64,000 nt of DNA from Lonicera japonica. Lineage: Eukaryota; Streptophyta; Magnoliopsida; Dipsacales; Caprifoliaceae. The notes beneath the pieces were generated by a model. The model was not told the origin of the DNA. It was given only the letters and a program-made list of their open reading frames with translations, and ran no database searches. Shown piece by piece: positions 10,949-23,631 of the stretch. Made by a program: the position numbers and the translations under genes. The first letter of the stretch is position 1. Every line of letters begins with the position of its first letter. The stretch spans positions 3,348,001 to 3,412,000 of the forward strand of contig CM038468.1 in the NCBI GenBank assembly GCA_021464415.1. The letters run 5' to 3'.

Positions 10949-11262
10949 TTATTCCGAGGCTTGAATTATGGAATTCCAGCCTAAAATTGCTTCAACACCT
11001 TCAATGGGCCTCCATGAATTATCTTGAGCCCATGTTGCTTCAACACCTTCAATGGGCCTCCATGAATTAGCTTGAGCCCATGTTGCTTCAACACCTTCAA
11101 TGGGCCTCCATGAATTAGCTTGAGCCCATGTTGCTTGAATCAACCCATTAAACGCTTCTTTGAATTTCTTTGCACGAGCTCTTGTAATCGGCCCTACGGG
11201 AACTTGAATTAAATCTGAGCATCTTTCAATTCGCATGCTAGCTGCGTCTTCATCAGTTACCT
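10949..11262 (-). pseudogene. C-terminal piece of a gypsy Pol with three 16-residue repeats
   Basis: Encodes a tail with GPITRARAKKFKEA, a phrase typical of the extreme C-terminus of plant gypsy polyproteins. It is followed by three 48-bp tandem repeats (16 residues each, around ATWAQANSWRPIEGVE) and a stop at 10951-10949. It sits upstream (minus sense) of the LTR that starts the gypsy element at 10909, so this LTR would serve as 3' LTR of one copy and 5' LTR of the next. The N-terminal side is cut at about 11262 by a Tat-like LTR fragment. Confidence 0.72.
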
Positions 11263-11894
11263 TCCCGGCGATACATATATATAAGAATGAAAGAGAGAAA
11301 ATATAATACAATATAAAAGATTCTGATGGATATTAGCTTTTCTTCTCCAGATATTTTTGAGAATTCGCCTCTAGAATATAACACTTCTAGTGTTGAGACG
11401 TGAACTCAAGAGTTCTTTTAGAAATTTGATGAATATATAAATTGGACTTTAAGATTACTTGAAAATCGAAAAGCTTTAGAGAATAATAGGATTTTTCTAG
11501 CCCAAGAGTGCTGTCATCAACCCTTGGGGGTGCAGGCATATATATTTATAATGCTGGGAGGGTTTGTCGTGTGACCAAGCTCAATAATGGGAAGATTATT
11601 GTGTGACACATTTACATATGTCGTACGACAAATGGCTGAATTGTTTCTTCTAACAGACTGATGTGTGAGAGGGTGGGTGGTTTGTGTTTGAAAAATTTAT
11701 CGTGCGATAAAGTTAGGTTTGTTGCTCTACAAATAGCTTTAATTGTTGTGCGACAAACCCTAATACAAAACAGTTTGTCGCGCTACAAACTTTCCCAAAA
11801 ACAGTTTCTAGTGTGTGAGTAAGTTTCGAACTCCAAGGGTAACTTCCGAGAACTTTTAGGGTTCTTGCGGGGGTAAAGAATTGGGGTGTCTAAA
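11263..11894 (-). mobile_element. Truncated, diverged copy of the Tat-like LTR
   Basis: On the minus strand it starts near 11894 with TTAGACACCCC and shares ACCCCCGCAAGAACCCTAA, the palindrome series in decayed form (GTCGTACGACA, GTCGCACAACA, ATCGCACGATA), TATAAATA and CGCCGGGAAGGTAA with the copy at 5533. It ends abruptly at the pol fragment near 11263. Much older than the copy at 5533, judging by divergence. Confidence 0.75.
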
Positions 11895-13416
11895 CGATCA
11901 TTAGTGATTTGCTGAACTCATTTGATAATTAAAATTTTAGAGTAAATAAAAACAATTGTTTTTTAAAAAGGTGAGTGCCTATTAACATGAAAGCGTAATT
12001 TTTAAGCAAAAATTTAAAAAGGTATCCCAAAGTCATTTCTCCACTTGGTAGTTTTAGGTAGTAATACAATAGTATAATAATATAAACAATATAAATATTC
12101 AAAATTTGTGATAGACAAATTTTACAATATGTAAATGGTCTGGAAATTTGTTAGTTAAACGTATAATTAATTAAGTGGATGTTTACGTCTTCCGTTGCAA
12201 ATCAGCCACACCCTTTTCCTTTTCTCAAATCATCGCCACCATCCTCTGAGGATTTTCTTGGCACATCAAAATATCGTCAAAATCTTGCCACACTAAAATA
12301 TTGTCAAAATTTTCATCAAAATATCGCCACACCAAAGTCCCTTCCAACATCTCTCCAAAATCTCACCAGATTGATTCACACTAATTCAAAGGGTTTTCAA
12401 CCTCTCATCCACTCTCTAATGCGCCTATGCGAAACAATGCAGTTACACGTCTTTTCAGACCGATGCGCCCACTTATACTAAATGTACTCATGCACTTGCT
12501 TTCCTAACTCATCCTACCTCATCGATTCAGTTAAACTAGTCCAGTCTGATTCCTCTGAATGGTTCAAGAAGAAGTAGAAAGTAAAGAAAGAAATAAGGAA
12601 GAAAGAAAAATATATAAAAAAAATAAAAAAAATGGACAAAGCAAGGAAGAAGAATACTAATTGTCGGACCTCACCGAGGATCACAAATTGGGAGGAAGGA
12701 AAGAATCTAGAAAAGAAAACAAACCTCGCCCCGAAAATCAGAAGAAAAGCGAAAAGAAAAAGTAGAACAAATTCTAACCGGCTTTCGTGTTAGACCTCAA
12801 GTCGGCCTTCCAATCTGATCATAAACTACCAGGCCTTGCCCAGGACCATAAATTCAAACCATCTATCTAGAGCCGGACCTCAAATTTAGACTGACAATTT
12901 AGAGCTGGAAAATAAATTCAGATTGACCGTACAGGGTTGGACCTCAAATTCAGACCGGCCATCCACCGCCAGACCATCATCTCTATCGTCGCTTCCACTA
13001 CAAAACCGTAGTCGTCCACTATGAAATTCTTACACTACAAAACCCTAACCTTCGACCACGAAACACTAGCCTTCTACCATGAAATCCTTGCACCACAAAA
13101 TCCTTCCGCCTCGAACACGAAGCAAACAAATTCCAATAACCGAGGATACGCATATACCTGAATAAATATGAGGGCATCTAGGTGAGCAGTGGTTGTTTAA
13201 GTTTGATGAATGAATATGAATCAAAATGAAAATAAAAGCACGTCATGATTTAAAGTCTAAGTTTGGCATGTAGCCCGACAACATGAACACAATTTGAAGA
13301 CCAGCTCAGTTCGAGTTGGCAAGGTGCGTTGTTGAACGTGTGTCCACTCAATCACTTTCAAGACGATTTTTAAACTCAAGTTGGCCTCTACTTACCACCT
13401 TGAGTTTGAGGGAAGA
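11895..13416. other. No recognisable gene; internal remnant before copia LTR
   Basis: 11895-12170 resembles part of the paralogous blocks seen elsewhere (around TTTGATAATTAA). A 100-codon frame at 12179-12481 has no family likeness. 12760-13130 contains loosely repeated phrases. The last bases, TTGAGTTTGAGGGAAGA at about 13400-13416, fit the polypurine tract of the LTR that follows, so at least the right end is internal sequence of that element. Confidence 0.35.
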
Positions 13417-13621
13417 TGTTAGAATATGGATGTTAACCTATATAATTGATACATTATTCTTTACACCTTCCTAATTATCTCTACCTTCCCTATTTACAAT
13501 TATCTTGTTAGATTGCTCTTACTTTATTTCTCTCTTGTATTATGCCTTTCTAAAGGCCTTCTGATTGTAATGTAAAGACAACAATTATTATCAATATAAT
13601 ATCATATTATAAAAATCTACA
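13417..13621 (+). mobile_element. Short copia-like LTR (205 bp)
   Basis: Begins TGTTAGAATATGG right after a polypurine tract and ends AAATCTACA, so TG...CA. The ACCTTGAGTTTGAGGG-TGTTAGAATA arrangement is common at 3' LTRs of plant copia elements. No second LTR or pol was found to the left, so this is a 5'-truncated remnant. Confidence 0.5.
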
Positions 13622-13699
13622 CTTGTTATATAGCAAACTATAAGATATTTAACATATTATTGGTTTTTTAACTTTGTTCCCCTATCCTGTATTTTTCAT

Positions 13700-14330
13700 T
13701 CCATACCAAACTAGATTAGCTACCCCTAGTAGAAAAAGAATTAAGAAATACATGTGTTTTCGATAATTAATAGTTTCATTATGCTAGATATTTAGCGTAA
13801 CATGTCAAAGAATACTTGTGTTAATACATGTTTTTTTTTTGTAATTATTAATAATTTCATTATGCCAGATATTTAGCGTAACATGTCCAAGGATACTTGT
13901 GTTAAGTCATGCCACATAGATGCATATTTTATCATGGATAATTGATGCAATCCTCTTCAGAAATATATGAAAATTTATTTTATATGCATTGACTTCACTT
14001 TTAAACTTATAAATATTTGTTATGAGGATTAAACTTATTTTAGTTTTAAAAAATAAATTATATTTACTTTATTTATCAATTATAGTATTTAACCTGTTGT
14101 TTGATAATTAAGATTTTGGAGAAAATTTAAATTTCTAATGATAGATATAGATTCTTTGCTACATATTGAAATATACATGTATACAAAAAGAGTAAAATTG
14201 GGATGAGATTTTCAGAGAGAAAGATTATATAGCTGGAGAAAGAATATGATACCAAGACGTAGCTTATTAAATAACCTTTTGATCAAAGAGTGTCATATTT
14301 CCTTAACTGTGTCTATAATGAAAATTAATT
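13700..14330 (+). repeat. Partial copy of the dispersed non-coding block family
   Basis: Contains the family core around AAGTCATGCCAC, GATGCAATCCTCTTCA and ATATGAAAATTT. Positions about 13765-13830 and 13850-13920 are two diverged tandem copies (TTTAGCGTAACATGTC). Other copies: 19440, 33540, 39306, 49495 and 54555. No coding frame. Confidence 0.65.
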
Positions 14331-14394
14331 CAATAGACGAAGAAAAAAGATACTCGTGCTCACTTGTACCTTAAATTAAGAAAGAATGTTGTGT

Positions 14395-16375
14395 AAATAA
14401 AAACATAATCATTTAAATTATACTCTTAAGTTTCAATTAAACTCCTAAATTTAATTTTGTGTTAATTAAACCTTTGATTTAATCAAATTAAACACCAATA
14501 GCCCTTCCGTGCAAATCTACTGTTAAATCAAACTGATTGAAGGTTTTTTGGTCACTTATATGTGTGTATATATGTGTGAATCCAGACTTATATATATATA
14601 TATATATGTATATTTATAAGTATATTATTCAAACAAAACTCATTTAATTAATACAATTATGAACCATCTATGTATATATGTGTATATATGTATATAGATC
14701 TCTTATTTGGGTTTCCTAAGTTAGGGATGTTGTGATTCAGACAAAAAAATGAAGATGGAAGAACTAAGATCGCGGAGGCGAGAAGAATCGGCTTGACATT
14801 TTAACAAATAATTGAGGTTGTAACACAATATTTAAGTGTTCCATATGTTCTTCTAAATTATTTTGCTTGTTTCTTTCTCTTTCCTGTTTTACTTCTTTTT
14901 TTTGTGTGTTCTTAAATACACTCACAAAATCAGTCTTCTCACCCCAATGTGAGAATACTTTCTTCTCACCCATCAAATAAAAATCTTACACTTCACCCTA
15001 GCAGTGGGGTGAGTTTACTGAAACAATACAGGGATAGTAAAATTTCAATGCTAAAAGTAAAAACATTAAATAATATTAAATTTTTCATTAAGATAAAACA
15101 TAATAAATAAAATTTACATTGTTCTTAATAAATTTTATTAAAAAATTCATTTAAATAGTACCCCCAAGATACAAAATGAAAATTGCATAAATAAGTTTTA
15201 GTAATTATATGATATTTTATATAATCTTTTCTTAAATGGTTATTATTCGTATTTCAAATTTATTTACAAATTTTATTTTTATCTTTATCAAATAATTAAA
15301 TATAATACTTAATTAACTACACCAAAAATATTAAAAGATCAATTTGTTGTATGTAAATATATGTTATCTTTTGTGAAAAGGGAAAAAATGTATTGAAAAA
15401 ATAAAATAGTTTTCATAAAAATAAATCATTTATTAAAATATTTTGTTACTTTTGATTTCTATGATATTTAATTTTTCGGAGATATATTCAAGAAAATGAT
15501 TTCTTTACAAAATATTAAAATGATAGAGATTTTCTCACCACACTGTTTCCTTTTTCAATATTTTTTATGAGTAATTTTGAGAAATTAAATATTGAAATAA
15601 TAAAAGCACAACATACAATACATATTATATATATATATATATATGTATATTTACGACATATTAGACACATGTTAACACTATATTTCTTTAACTTTAATTT
15701 AGATAACTTAACATGAGTTTTATTGAACTCTGCTTGCATGCACAAATAATAAGATTGAATAAATTAAGAAAAACATCATTGAAAATGTTATCATGCTGGT
15801 ACAAATGAAAATAAAAGTCTAGTAGTCTATATAAAATTATGAGGATACTTATTATGAACTTACATTTATGAGATGTATGTAATTAAGTGAAAATAGTATA
15901 TACTTGTTTGTTGGAAAGAATGGAATTTTTTAATTAATTTTTAAAAATTTAAATGGGTGAGAAGATAAATTAGTGGCGATTTTTCAAAGTATAGAAAGCA
16001 GGGTGAGAAGAAATGGTTTTATGCTATTTTTTAGGTTAAGATTAACGTAACTTTGCCTTTTGATTGGGTGAAGAAACAGATTATGTTGGTGCATTTAAGA
16101 ACACTTTCATGGATTTTGGACCTTGCTGAGGCTGATTCTTTGAGTTAGTTTTGTTTTGTTTTGTAAGCTGCTTTTCAAAAAGAAAAAAAAAGAACACCTT
16201 TTTTTTTTCAATTAACTTGATTAGTTACCAAAAAGCACTTCAATTTTGTTTGATTTAACGGATAATTTAGATAGAAGGGATGTTAATGTTCAATTTAAAT
16301 AGTTTAAGAGTTTAATTAACACAAGATTAAATTTAAGGGCTTAATTAAAATTTAGAATATAATTTGAACGCTTTA
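14395..16375. mobile_element. About 2-kb element with about 160-bp terminal inverted repeats
   Basis: 14400-14560 and the reverse complement of 16215-16370 align over about 160 bp (shared TTTAAT-TTGTGTTAATTAAAC and GTTAAATCAAAC). Further in, CTTCTCACCC motifs at 14935-15010 are answered by GGGTGAGAAG at 15955-16005. There is no transposase-like frame, so it is a non-autonomous element; long inverted ends suggest MULE-like or foldback type. A target duplication was not clear. Confidence 0.6.
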
Positions 16376-16459
16376 GTGCCCTTTACTCAAGAATGTTTCA
16401 CTCCACTTTGCAACTGAGCCAGTTCCACAGGAAACACATTCAAGTTGGTGGCGATTGAA

Positions 16460-16504
16460 GAATACTATTGGAGCACCCGCACATCGCATCACACAACCCG
16501 AACT

Positions 16505-16537
<33 letters not shown>

Positions 16538-16765
16538 GAGATAGTTTGAAAAAATTATAAGAAATAAAAGTAGTCTTAAAGATATTAAAAGATAATTAGA
16601 TAAGTAAAAAATAGGTGCCCGAATATTATGATAAATTGGTTGTGATTTTAGGAGAATTATAAAAAATTTAAATGTAGCTAAATTCGTTTTCAAACTAAAG
16701 TTCTAGTCTATTTCTTTTTAAAAAAAATTAAAAATCTCTTTTGTATTAAATTGTTGAGCATAAAG
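16460..16765 (+). repeat. Dispersed repeat, second copy at 47415-47590
   Basis: Shares GAGCACCCG, CATC-CATCACACA and CTCATGGCC-type phrases, a poly-T run and GAGATA-TTTGAAAAAATTATAAGAAATAAA-type sequence with 47415-47590. The T run at 16509-16537 is 29 bases. Its minus-strand frame of 106 codons is not protein-like. Confidence 0.6.
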
Positions 16766-17940
16766 ACGGACTCATGTTTGATAAAGGAAAGTAGTACTAA
16801 TTTCATAATTTGGTTTTATAATAAAGACACTTTTCATAATATTAATTTATTTTAAGGAAAATGATGAATGTAGATGGACAAAAATACCTCTAATATAAAC
16901 ATCTCTTAACATACATACCGCTTACTATAGTAATGGTGAACTAATTTGCCACTCCTCCCCCACCGAAACTTCCAAGCTTCTTCTCTCTCCCTAGATTCCC
17001 ATTCAACCATCAAATATTCCCCTCTATCTCACCAACGATCTCACCTCTTCCGCCACCACAACAACCACCACCACCCGAATTTTTGATCGTATCACCGAGA
17101 GGAGCGCCATTCTCATCATCTTCTTTTTTTTCTATAGGTGCAATTGTAAAATAAATATAACTTTTGATCGAACCATTGGATTGGGCTAATTTTTGGATAT
17201 GCTATTCGAAAGACAAAGTTACTATAATTACACAAAAAATCAAGACGATCAGATGTAGTTGTGCTATCAAAATCGACCAATGTCAACAGCCCATTGAGAT
17301 TTGAAAAAAAAATATGATCGCAACAAAAAAATTTTACGAACCCCACGTCGATCCATATATATACATATAAATAAATTGATTGGATGATGATCTCATCAAT
17401 TTTGTTGTTCTCTATTTTTGTATTGCTGCTAAAACCATTTTTAGCACCAATGTTTTAACACCATTGGTGGTTTTAATGCTAAAAATCACCTTGATGTGTA
17501 GCATTGGATGGGTGTTAAATCTTTTTTAGCACCATGAATTTTGTTGTTCTATGTTTTCTATTGGTGCAAAAACAGATTTAGCACCATTTGTGCTAAAACC
17601 ATTGAGCAACAATTATGACGAGATGTGAGATATTATAAAGAATGGTGCTAAACAGATTTAGCACCATTGGTGGTTTTGGTGCTAAAATCACATTTATGTG
17701 TCTCATTGGATGGGTGCTAAATCTATTTTAGCTCCATGAATTTTGTTGTTCTCTGTTTTTTATAGGTACTAAAACAGATTTAGCACCATTGCTGCTAAAA
17801 CCATTTAACACCAATGTTTTATTACCAATTCTGATAAGACATGAGATGTTATAAGGAATTGTGCTAAACAAATTTAGCACCAATTCTGGTGAGACGTGAG
17901 ATGTTATACGGAATGGGTATTATTGTCTTTTTTTGTACAG
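16742..17940 (+). mobile_element. Non-autonomous element with TTTAGCAC motif cluster (copy 1)
   Basis: 16742-16895 matches the reverse complement of 33352-33487 closely. 17380-17880 matches the reverse complement of about 32290-32580, including many GTGCTAAA/TTTAGCAC motifs, often paired as short palindromes (GGTGCTAAACAGATTTAGCACC at about 17642). Clustered subterminal motifs are typical of DNA transposons such as CACTA or MULE types, but no terminal inverted repeat was defined, so the class is open. Confidence 0.5.
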
Positions 17941-17989
17941 TGTCTTTAATTTACATGGCTAATTTGTAAGTATCATTTATAATTATATT

Positions 17990-18620
17990 ATTATTGAAAT
18001 GAGCCCTTATGCTCAATTGTCTCATTACTATAATAGTGTTGAATGTTGTTATTTTGGTGAAGGGGAGACAATATTGTTTGACTTAAGGTAGTGGCACTAG
18101 CATATAGATGTAATTAATTGCTATTGAAATGACTTTCAGCTTTATACAAAAGTAACAAATATTAAATTGTTCGAATAATTTTTTTTTTCATACTTGTATA
18201 CTGCATATATGTAAAATTAAAATTCAATAAATATGATAAGGTCATAATAGTATTTTCGTCCAACGCCTAACTTCGCAAGGGCCAACTCTACTAATGATAT
18301 ATTCTACTCTAATTATTAAACACTAGAACGCAATGCGTGTGTGTTGTAGATATAAGTTTATAAAGGAAATAAATTAGAAAAGTAATAACTTTTTTGTGAG
18401 ATTAAAAACATGTAAGGGAAAAATTGGATGACCAAAAACCTAACACAACTTTAACAATAAACGAATTGCCTTCCAACTTTATATAATAGTATACTTTTCT
18501 TCTTCCATTTTCATCTAGTGTTCTAATTTTATTTTTTTTGTTTTTTATTTTTTGAAAAAAAATATCCAATTGGTGTTTACCAATCTTTTTTAGTCTCTCC
18601 GAGTTTTACCAAAAAAATCA
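17990..18620 (+). repeat. Copy of the distal part of the dispersed block; empty target site
   Basis: Shares GTTATTTTGGTGAAGGGGAGA, GTAATTAATTGCTA and TTGGTGTTTACCAATCTTTT-type sequence with 20780-20845 plus 23087-23300, 37690-38190 and 52980-53390. At 18095-18115 it reads straight through the point where a 2.24-kb insertion lies in the copy at 20845, giving a paralogous empty site. Confidence 0.7.
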
Positions 18621-19439
18621 GTATTTACTACAAAATATGTATGCATATGCGTCTTCGCCCTTGGCAATTACCAAAAAGAATATCTCCAAAAATTACATCC
18701 TTTAAAAGACAACTTCTATCTTCATAGACCGCGTCCTGTAAAAAAGGTGAGGGATCGGATACTAATTTTCTCACATAAAAACTCCAAATAGAACAGCAAT
18801 AAAATTAACATAAACAACAAATTAGTATTTGGCCCAATTTTGAGAATATTTCTTCACTCGAACCCACCATGTTTTGGAAATTAGCAAACAACCCAATGTT
18901 TTATATATAACCCATTAGTTTTGCTTTTAGACCATGTTCATAAACTATTTTTTTATTCCATTTTTATCATTGTAAATTTTTTAATGAATTATGTGTCCAC
19001 CTAATTTAATTATATTGCAACCCATATACATTTTATTATTGATATCCCCATCCCCGCCCCCATTGGATTGGGGAAAACCCAAACAATGCTAAAATTTAAA
19101 CCAAATTAGAACCCTTTAATATTCAATATAAAGGACGGCTTTCTCGATTTTTGTAAAAATTAATGTGGTACTAGTCGAGATAGGAACACATGTTTAGTGC
19201 ATGTGTTGTTTGTCTTTCTTTTTATCTGATTATTTCTACAAAAGTTTAAATAAAACGTATCTCACCATACGGGTAAGAGAAAGAGTTGTATACTATTAAT
19301 TCCATCATTAATAGACTTACACGTGGTAACACCCCGTCTCAAGAGACCTACTTCGTCGGTTATATATATACTATTATGCAAAAAATTAACAAGTAATTAA
19401 ATGAGTGCCATGTGTCAAACCCATGGCAAAAGATTGCGT
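18621..19439. other. No gene recognised
   Basis: AT-rich sequence without a supported frame, RNA gene or clear repeat structure. Confidence 0.4.
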
Positions 19440-20845
19440 TACTATCTATATGAACCAAATAAATAAATTTTGATCAAAATCATATTAACTCTTCAAATTC
19501 GATCCGATTAAAAAATATGAAATAAATTCAAAAAAGGACTAATATTTTATATATCAATCAAATTCATGAAATGAATTAAATTTAGTATATCGTCCATCAT
19601 ACTGAATTTGAATATAACACGATCCAATCTATATACGATTGTTAAAGGCTTATAAGTGAAGGACCATCTTTTCAATTCTTATACAGAGAAATTTGTCTTT
19701 TCGCCCACTACAACATGTTGGCACATGATTACTCTCTTAATTCTTCGATTAAGAGAATCTAATTTCTTTTTTAGTACGTAACAAATTAAGAGTTATATTG
19801 CTTTTTTGAGACATAATCAATGTACCATATTTCATAAATACTATAATATAATGAAAATATATAATATGTTATTTGGCACACTACAAAATATCGAATTTTT
19901 TATTGGTGTTTTTTTTTTGGTTCCATGTTATATATGTTCATTCCATACTACACTAGATTAAGTATCACTACTAGGAAGATAAATGAAGTAATACATATTT
20001 TTTTTTATGATGGTAGTTAATATTTTTGGTTATGCCAAACATGAATGTAGCATGTGAAAGAATACTTGTGATAAGTCATGCCACCTAGATGCTTATTATA
20101 TCATTGTTGGTGGATGCGATCCTTTTCATTGTAAAATGTATGAAAATTTGTATTTTATATGGATTGGCTTCGTTTAATCAATTATAATATAACTATTTTG
20201 GGAGTTAATTTTATTTCGATGTATAAAAAATTATATTTTATGTGCATGCATTTACTTCAGTTATCAATTATAATACAGAAGAAGGTGAAGCTATTTGATA
20301 ATTAAGATTTTAGAGAAAACTAAAACTTTCAATGATATTATTATCGCTAGTATTTTAAATAATTAGTAACCGTAAGTTATAAATTTTTTTAAGTTTTTTT
20401 CCGCCACATCAATCTTATGGAGAGAGTTTATTGGTTGATCACGTAGCTGTGAAATTATTGGTTGATTACGTAGTTGTGAGATTATTGGTTGATCATGTAA
20501 TTATCTATTTTGATTAATCACATAATCGCGAAATTATTGGTCGAACATGTAATTGTCTATTTTGATAAATAAAGCTAAATATTAAAGAGTGTTAGTGGAG
20601 ATATAGATTAGTAGCAAGAAAATTGAGATATATATTAGTAGCCAGAAAATATAGGATCTGGCGATGGTTGACATCATATCTTGGCTTCATTGACTTCAAT
20701 ATAATATTGTATTGTTAACGATTTAATATTTTAGATAGATTTATGACTAAAATTTCATAGAATTACTATAATGGTGTTGAATTTTGTTATTTTGGTGAAG
20801 GGGAGATAATTCTGTTTGACTTAAGCAAGGTAGTGGCACAAGCAT
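19440..20845 (+). repeat. Dispersed block, copy D, left part
   Basis: Collinear with 35590-36700 and 51770-52950 (shared AAATTTTGATCAAAATCAT, TTCTTATACAGAGA and the GTCATGCCACCTAGATGCTT core). 20427-20560 holds four imperfect copies of an approximately 30-bp unit around ATTATTGGTTGATCACGTA. Interrupted at 20845 by the insertion described next. Confidence 0.75.
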
Positions 20846-23081
20846 TGACTATGCTCAGAAACGGGTAATTTATACACCGAAAAGGTAATTCTATTATTCT
20901 AGCTAAGCTTTCAACAGGTAGAAAGAAGAAAAGAAAAATAAAATAAAAAAAATATAATAATTTTTTTAGAATGAGAAATTAAATTTTAAACTTAAAAGAA
21001 AATAAATAAATAAAAATAAATAAAGCAAGGGTAAAATAGGTAGTAACTAAAACTAGTATCTAATAAAATAGGGAAATAGCGTTAGGGGTATCCATAATTA
21101 CGATATTACAGATAGTGCAATCGATCGATTCAAGATAGGACTATGGACCAGAGTTCCTACTAACAATGAATGTCCTTAACTTACCAATTATTAAATACTA
21201 AAGTTCACGAGCATATCATGAAAAGTGCATGACAAGATTCATAAAAGATGCAAGTAACTTTAGTTTTCAATAAAGAAACTTATGATTTTTCTACAAAAAT
21301 TGATTTTCACTTAGTAATGTTAGTGCGTGACAAAAAAAAAACTAAATTTAACCAAATCTAGTTAATATCAAAAGTTTAACTCATTCCTAAAGTTTGGTTA
21401 TGCATATGCATGATATACGACAAAACCATTCTTTAAAAAAAAAGTCAAAAGCTAAATTGGCACTATTTTGATACTGGTTCCGGAATGACACCAAAACAGT
21501 GCTCAAAGCTCCCAAATTACTTGGATAAATAACTCATCTCAATAGGGGATACGGACCGTCCTCTATTCAGTCTCATTAGAGTTTTATTATAAAAATCCGT
21601 AATTTGAGGTTTTTCGGTTCTATTGTCGAATAATCGAAAAATAATCTTAAAAATTCATGTTTTTAATGCATGAAAGATTAATATATTTTCTAGATTTATT
21701 AATTGACCTACAACCCATGATAAATCCAAGCCACAATCATAATTGAATCGGAATTACACACTAATCCGCCATGCCTTCCCTATGGACCCCTAATTACGAA
21801 ATTATGAAAGCATGTTGACAAAAACTAAGCAAAACATGATAAATTCAAACAAAAATTGGCCAAACATGTTTCTAAAATATAATCAAATAAGTATGCAAAA
21901 TTTCACAGCAATTGAAACTAACGAACAATTAATAAATAAAAAAACGATATAAACAAATTTCGGTAATGAAATACACTGCCATAAACAAAATACACCACTG
22001 GTCCCGAAAATTTTGAGATTTGGAACTCCAAAATAGTGGGATTTTGTAGAAAAAATTACGATGATCGTTTTGATAGGTCGATCATCAAAAACGGCCAAGA
22101 AACGAATAAGTTATGATCAAAATATGAAAGCACAAATTTTTAGGGTTCTATGCAGAATTCTACAAAAAATTCCAATAAAAATTATAAATTAAACATGAAT
22201 TTCAATCTTTAATCACATTCAAACACATAATTAAATAACAATTTAAATATTAATGAACATTAATTGAAAGAAATTAAGAATAAGATTCAAAGAAACTTAC
22301 AGTTACATAGAATATCAAAAACTGCACTACCAATTGAGTTGCAGTCCAATTGAAGGATGAATATTTTACTTTATTATTTAACTCCATCTCTTCTTCAATA
22401 CAAGCCAAAAGGAATAAAGAAATTAAATCTCTCAGAAACTCTCTCTCTGATAATAATAGGAACTCTCTCAAAAGTTAATAAAGATGTCGATTCAAAAATA
22501 AATGTCGAAGCATGAGTAGAGAGCTGGTCACTTGCCATCTAGGCTAAGAACCTCATTCGGTAAATACAAGCCATAAGGTTTTCGCCTACAAGTAACTAAC
22601 TCAGAGATCTACAGCTTCTATTTCTAGAGTTTTATTCAAATTCTACACAGATAAATACCAGAATTTGATGGAACATCATCATTGCACATGGTGAATCTCT
22701 TCTTCATTCGAAAATTTTTCGGTTTGATTCAAATGACTCTTTTTTGCTTGGGATTGTCTTATTGGCTTCTCTTAGTCTCTTCCATCAGCTCTCTTCCATC
22801 AACTCCTTTTATGCTTGAACTTGAGATTTACTTTCAATTCACCTCTTGAATTCAATTAGCTCCGAATTTGATCGGCAATGACTAATTTTAGGGAAATTTA
22901 TTTTTGGATTTGTTCTTGTTCATTTTTAACCTGTAAAAATGTTATAATGCACTAGAAACAAACATACTATTTTATTTCATGATTAAAACTCAAATATTAA
23001 CCATTTAGGATAATTAGAATCAAATTCATGCATATTAAGCCACCTAAATATGTATAAAAATGCAATATTTTAGCTTAATCA
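20846..23081. mobile_element. 2.24-kb insertion, probable solo LTR, target duplication AGCAT
   Basis: Starts TGACTATGCTC and ends TTAGCTTAATCA (TG...CA), flanked by AGCAT at 20841-20845 and 23082-23086. Related blocks at 18100, 37780 and 53030 continue across this point, so the boundaries rest on paralogous empty sites. No internal LTR pair, gag or pol was seen, so a solo LTR is the simplest reading; a small non-coding LTR-type element is the alternative. Lineage not recognised. Confidence 0.68.
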
Positions 23082-23086
23082 AGCAT

Positions 23087-23630
23087 ATAGATGTAATTAA
23101 TTGTTATTTTTTTTTAAATGAAAGAATTTACTTATAGAACCTTTCCACGGTTAATAACTTTTGGCTTTATATAAAAGTAATTTAAATCAAAAGTGTTTAA
23201 ATTAAATTCTTTTATGTACAAATATTAAATTGTTCAAATATTTTTTTTTTCATACTTGTATACTGCATAATTGTAAAATTAAAATTCAATAAATATTATA
23301 AGATTATATCTTGACTTCATCAACTCTAATATAGCATCTTTAAAGATTTGATAATTTGAATATATTTATAATTAAAATTTTATAGAATAACTCCAAATTA
23401 ATGATTAAAATTTCATAGAATGAGTATAATAGTGTTTTAAAAGATTTGATAATTTAGATATATTTATAATTAAAATTTCATAAAATAACTCCAAATTTAT
23501 GATTAAAATTTCATAAAATGAGTATAGCAGTGTTTTAATTACAATAAATATAGACAATGTTGTTATTTTGGCAGACATAATTTTGGTTAACTTAATTAAC
23601 TATTAATTAAAGTAGTGACTATTTTATTTT
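23087..23630 (+). repeat. Dispersed block, copy D, right part, with tandem duplication
   Basis: Continues the block after the insertion (GTAATTAATTG, CATACTTGTATACTGCATA). 23345-23545 consists of two diverged copies of a roughly 105-bp unit around TATTTATAATTAAAATTT. Confidence 0.65.
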
Positions 23631-23631
23631 G

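Noticed and set aside
12179..12481. 100-codon frame
   Set aside because: No recognisable domain, isolated, and in repeat-derived surroundings.
16509..16537. 29-base T run as a poly-A tail of an inverted LINE/SINE
   Set aside because: No RT frame, no target duplication and no RNA polymerase III boxes seen. The run is shared in part with the repeat at 47461.
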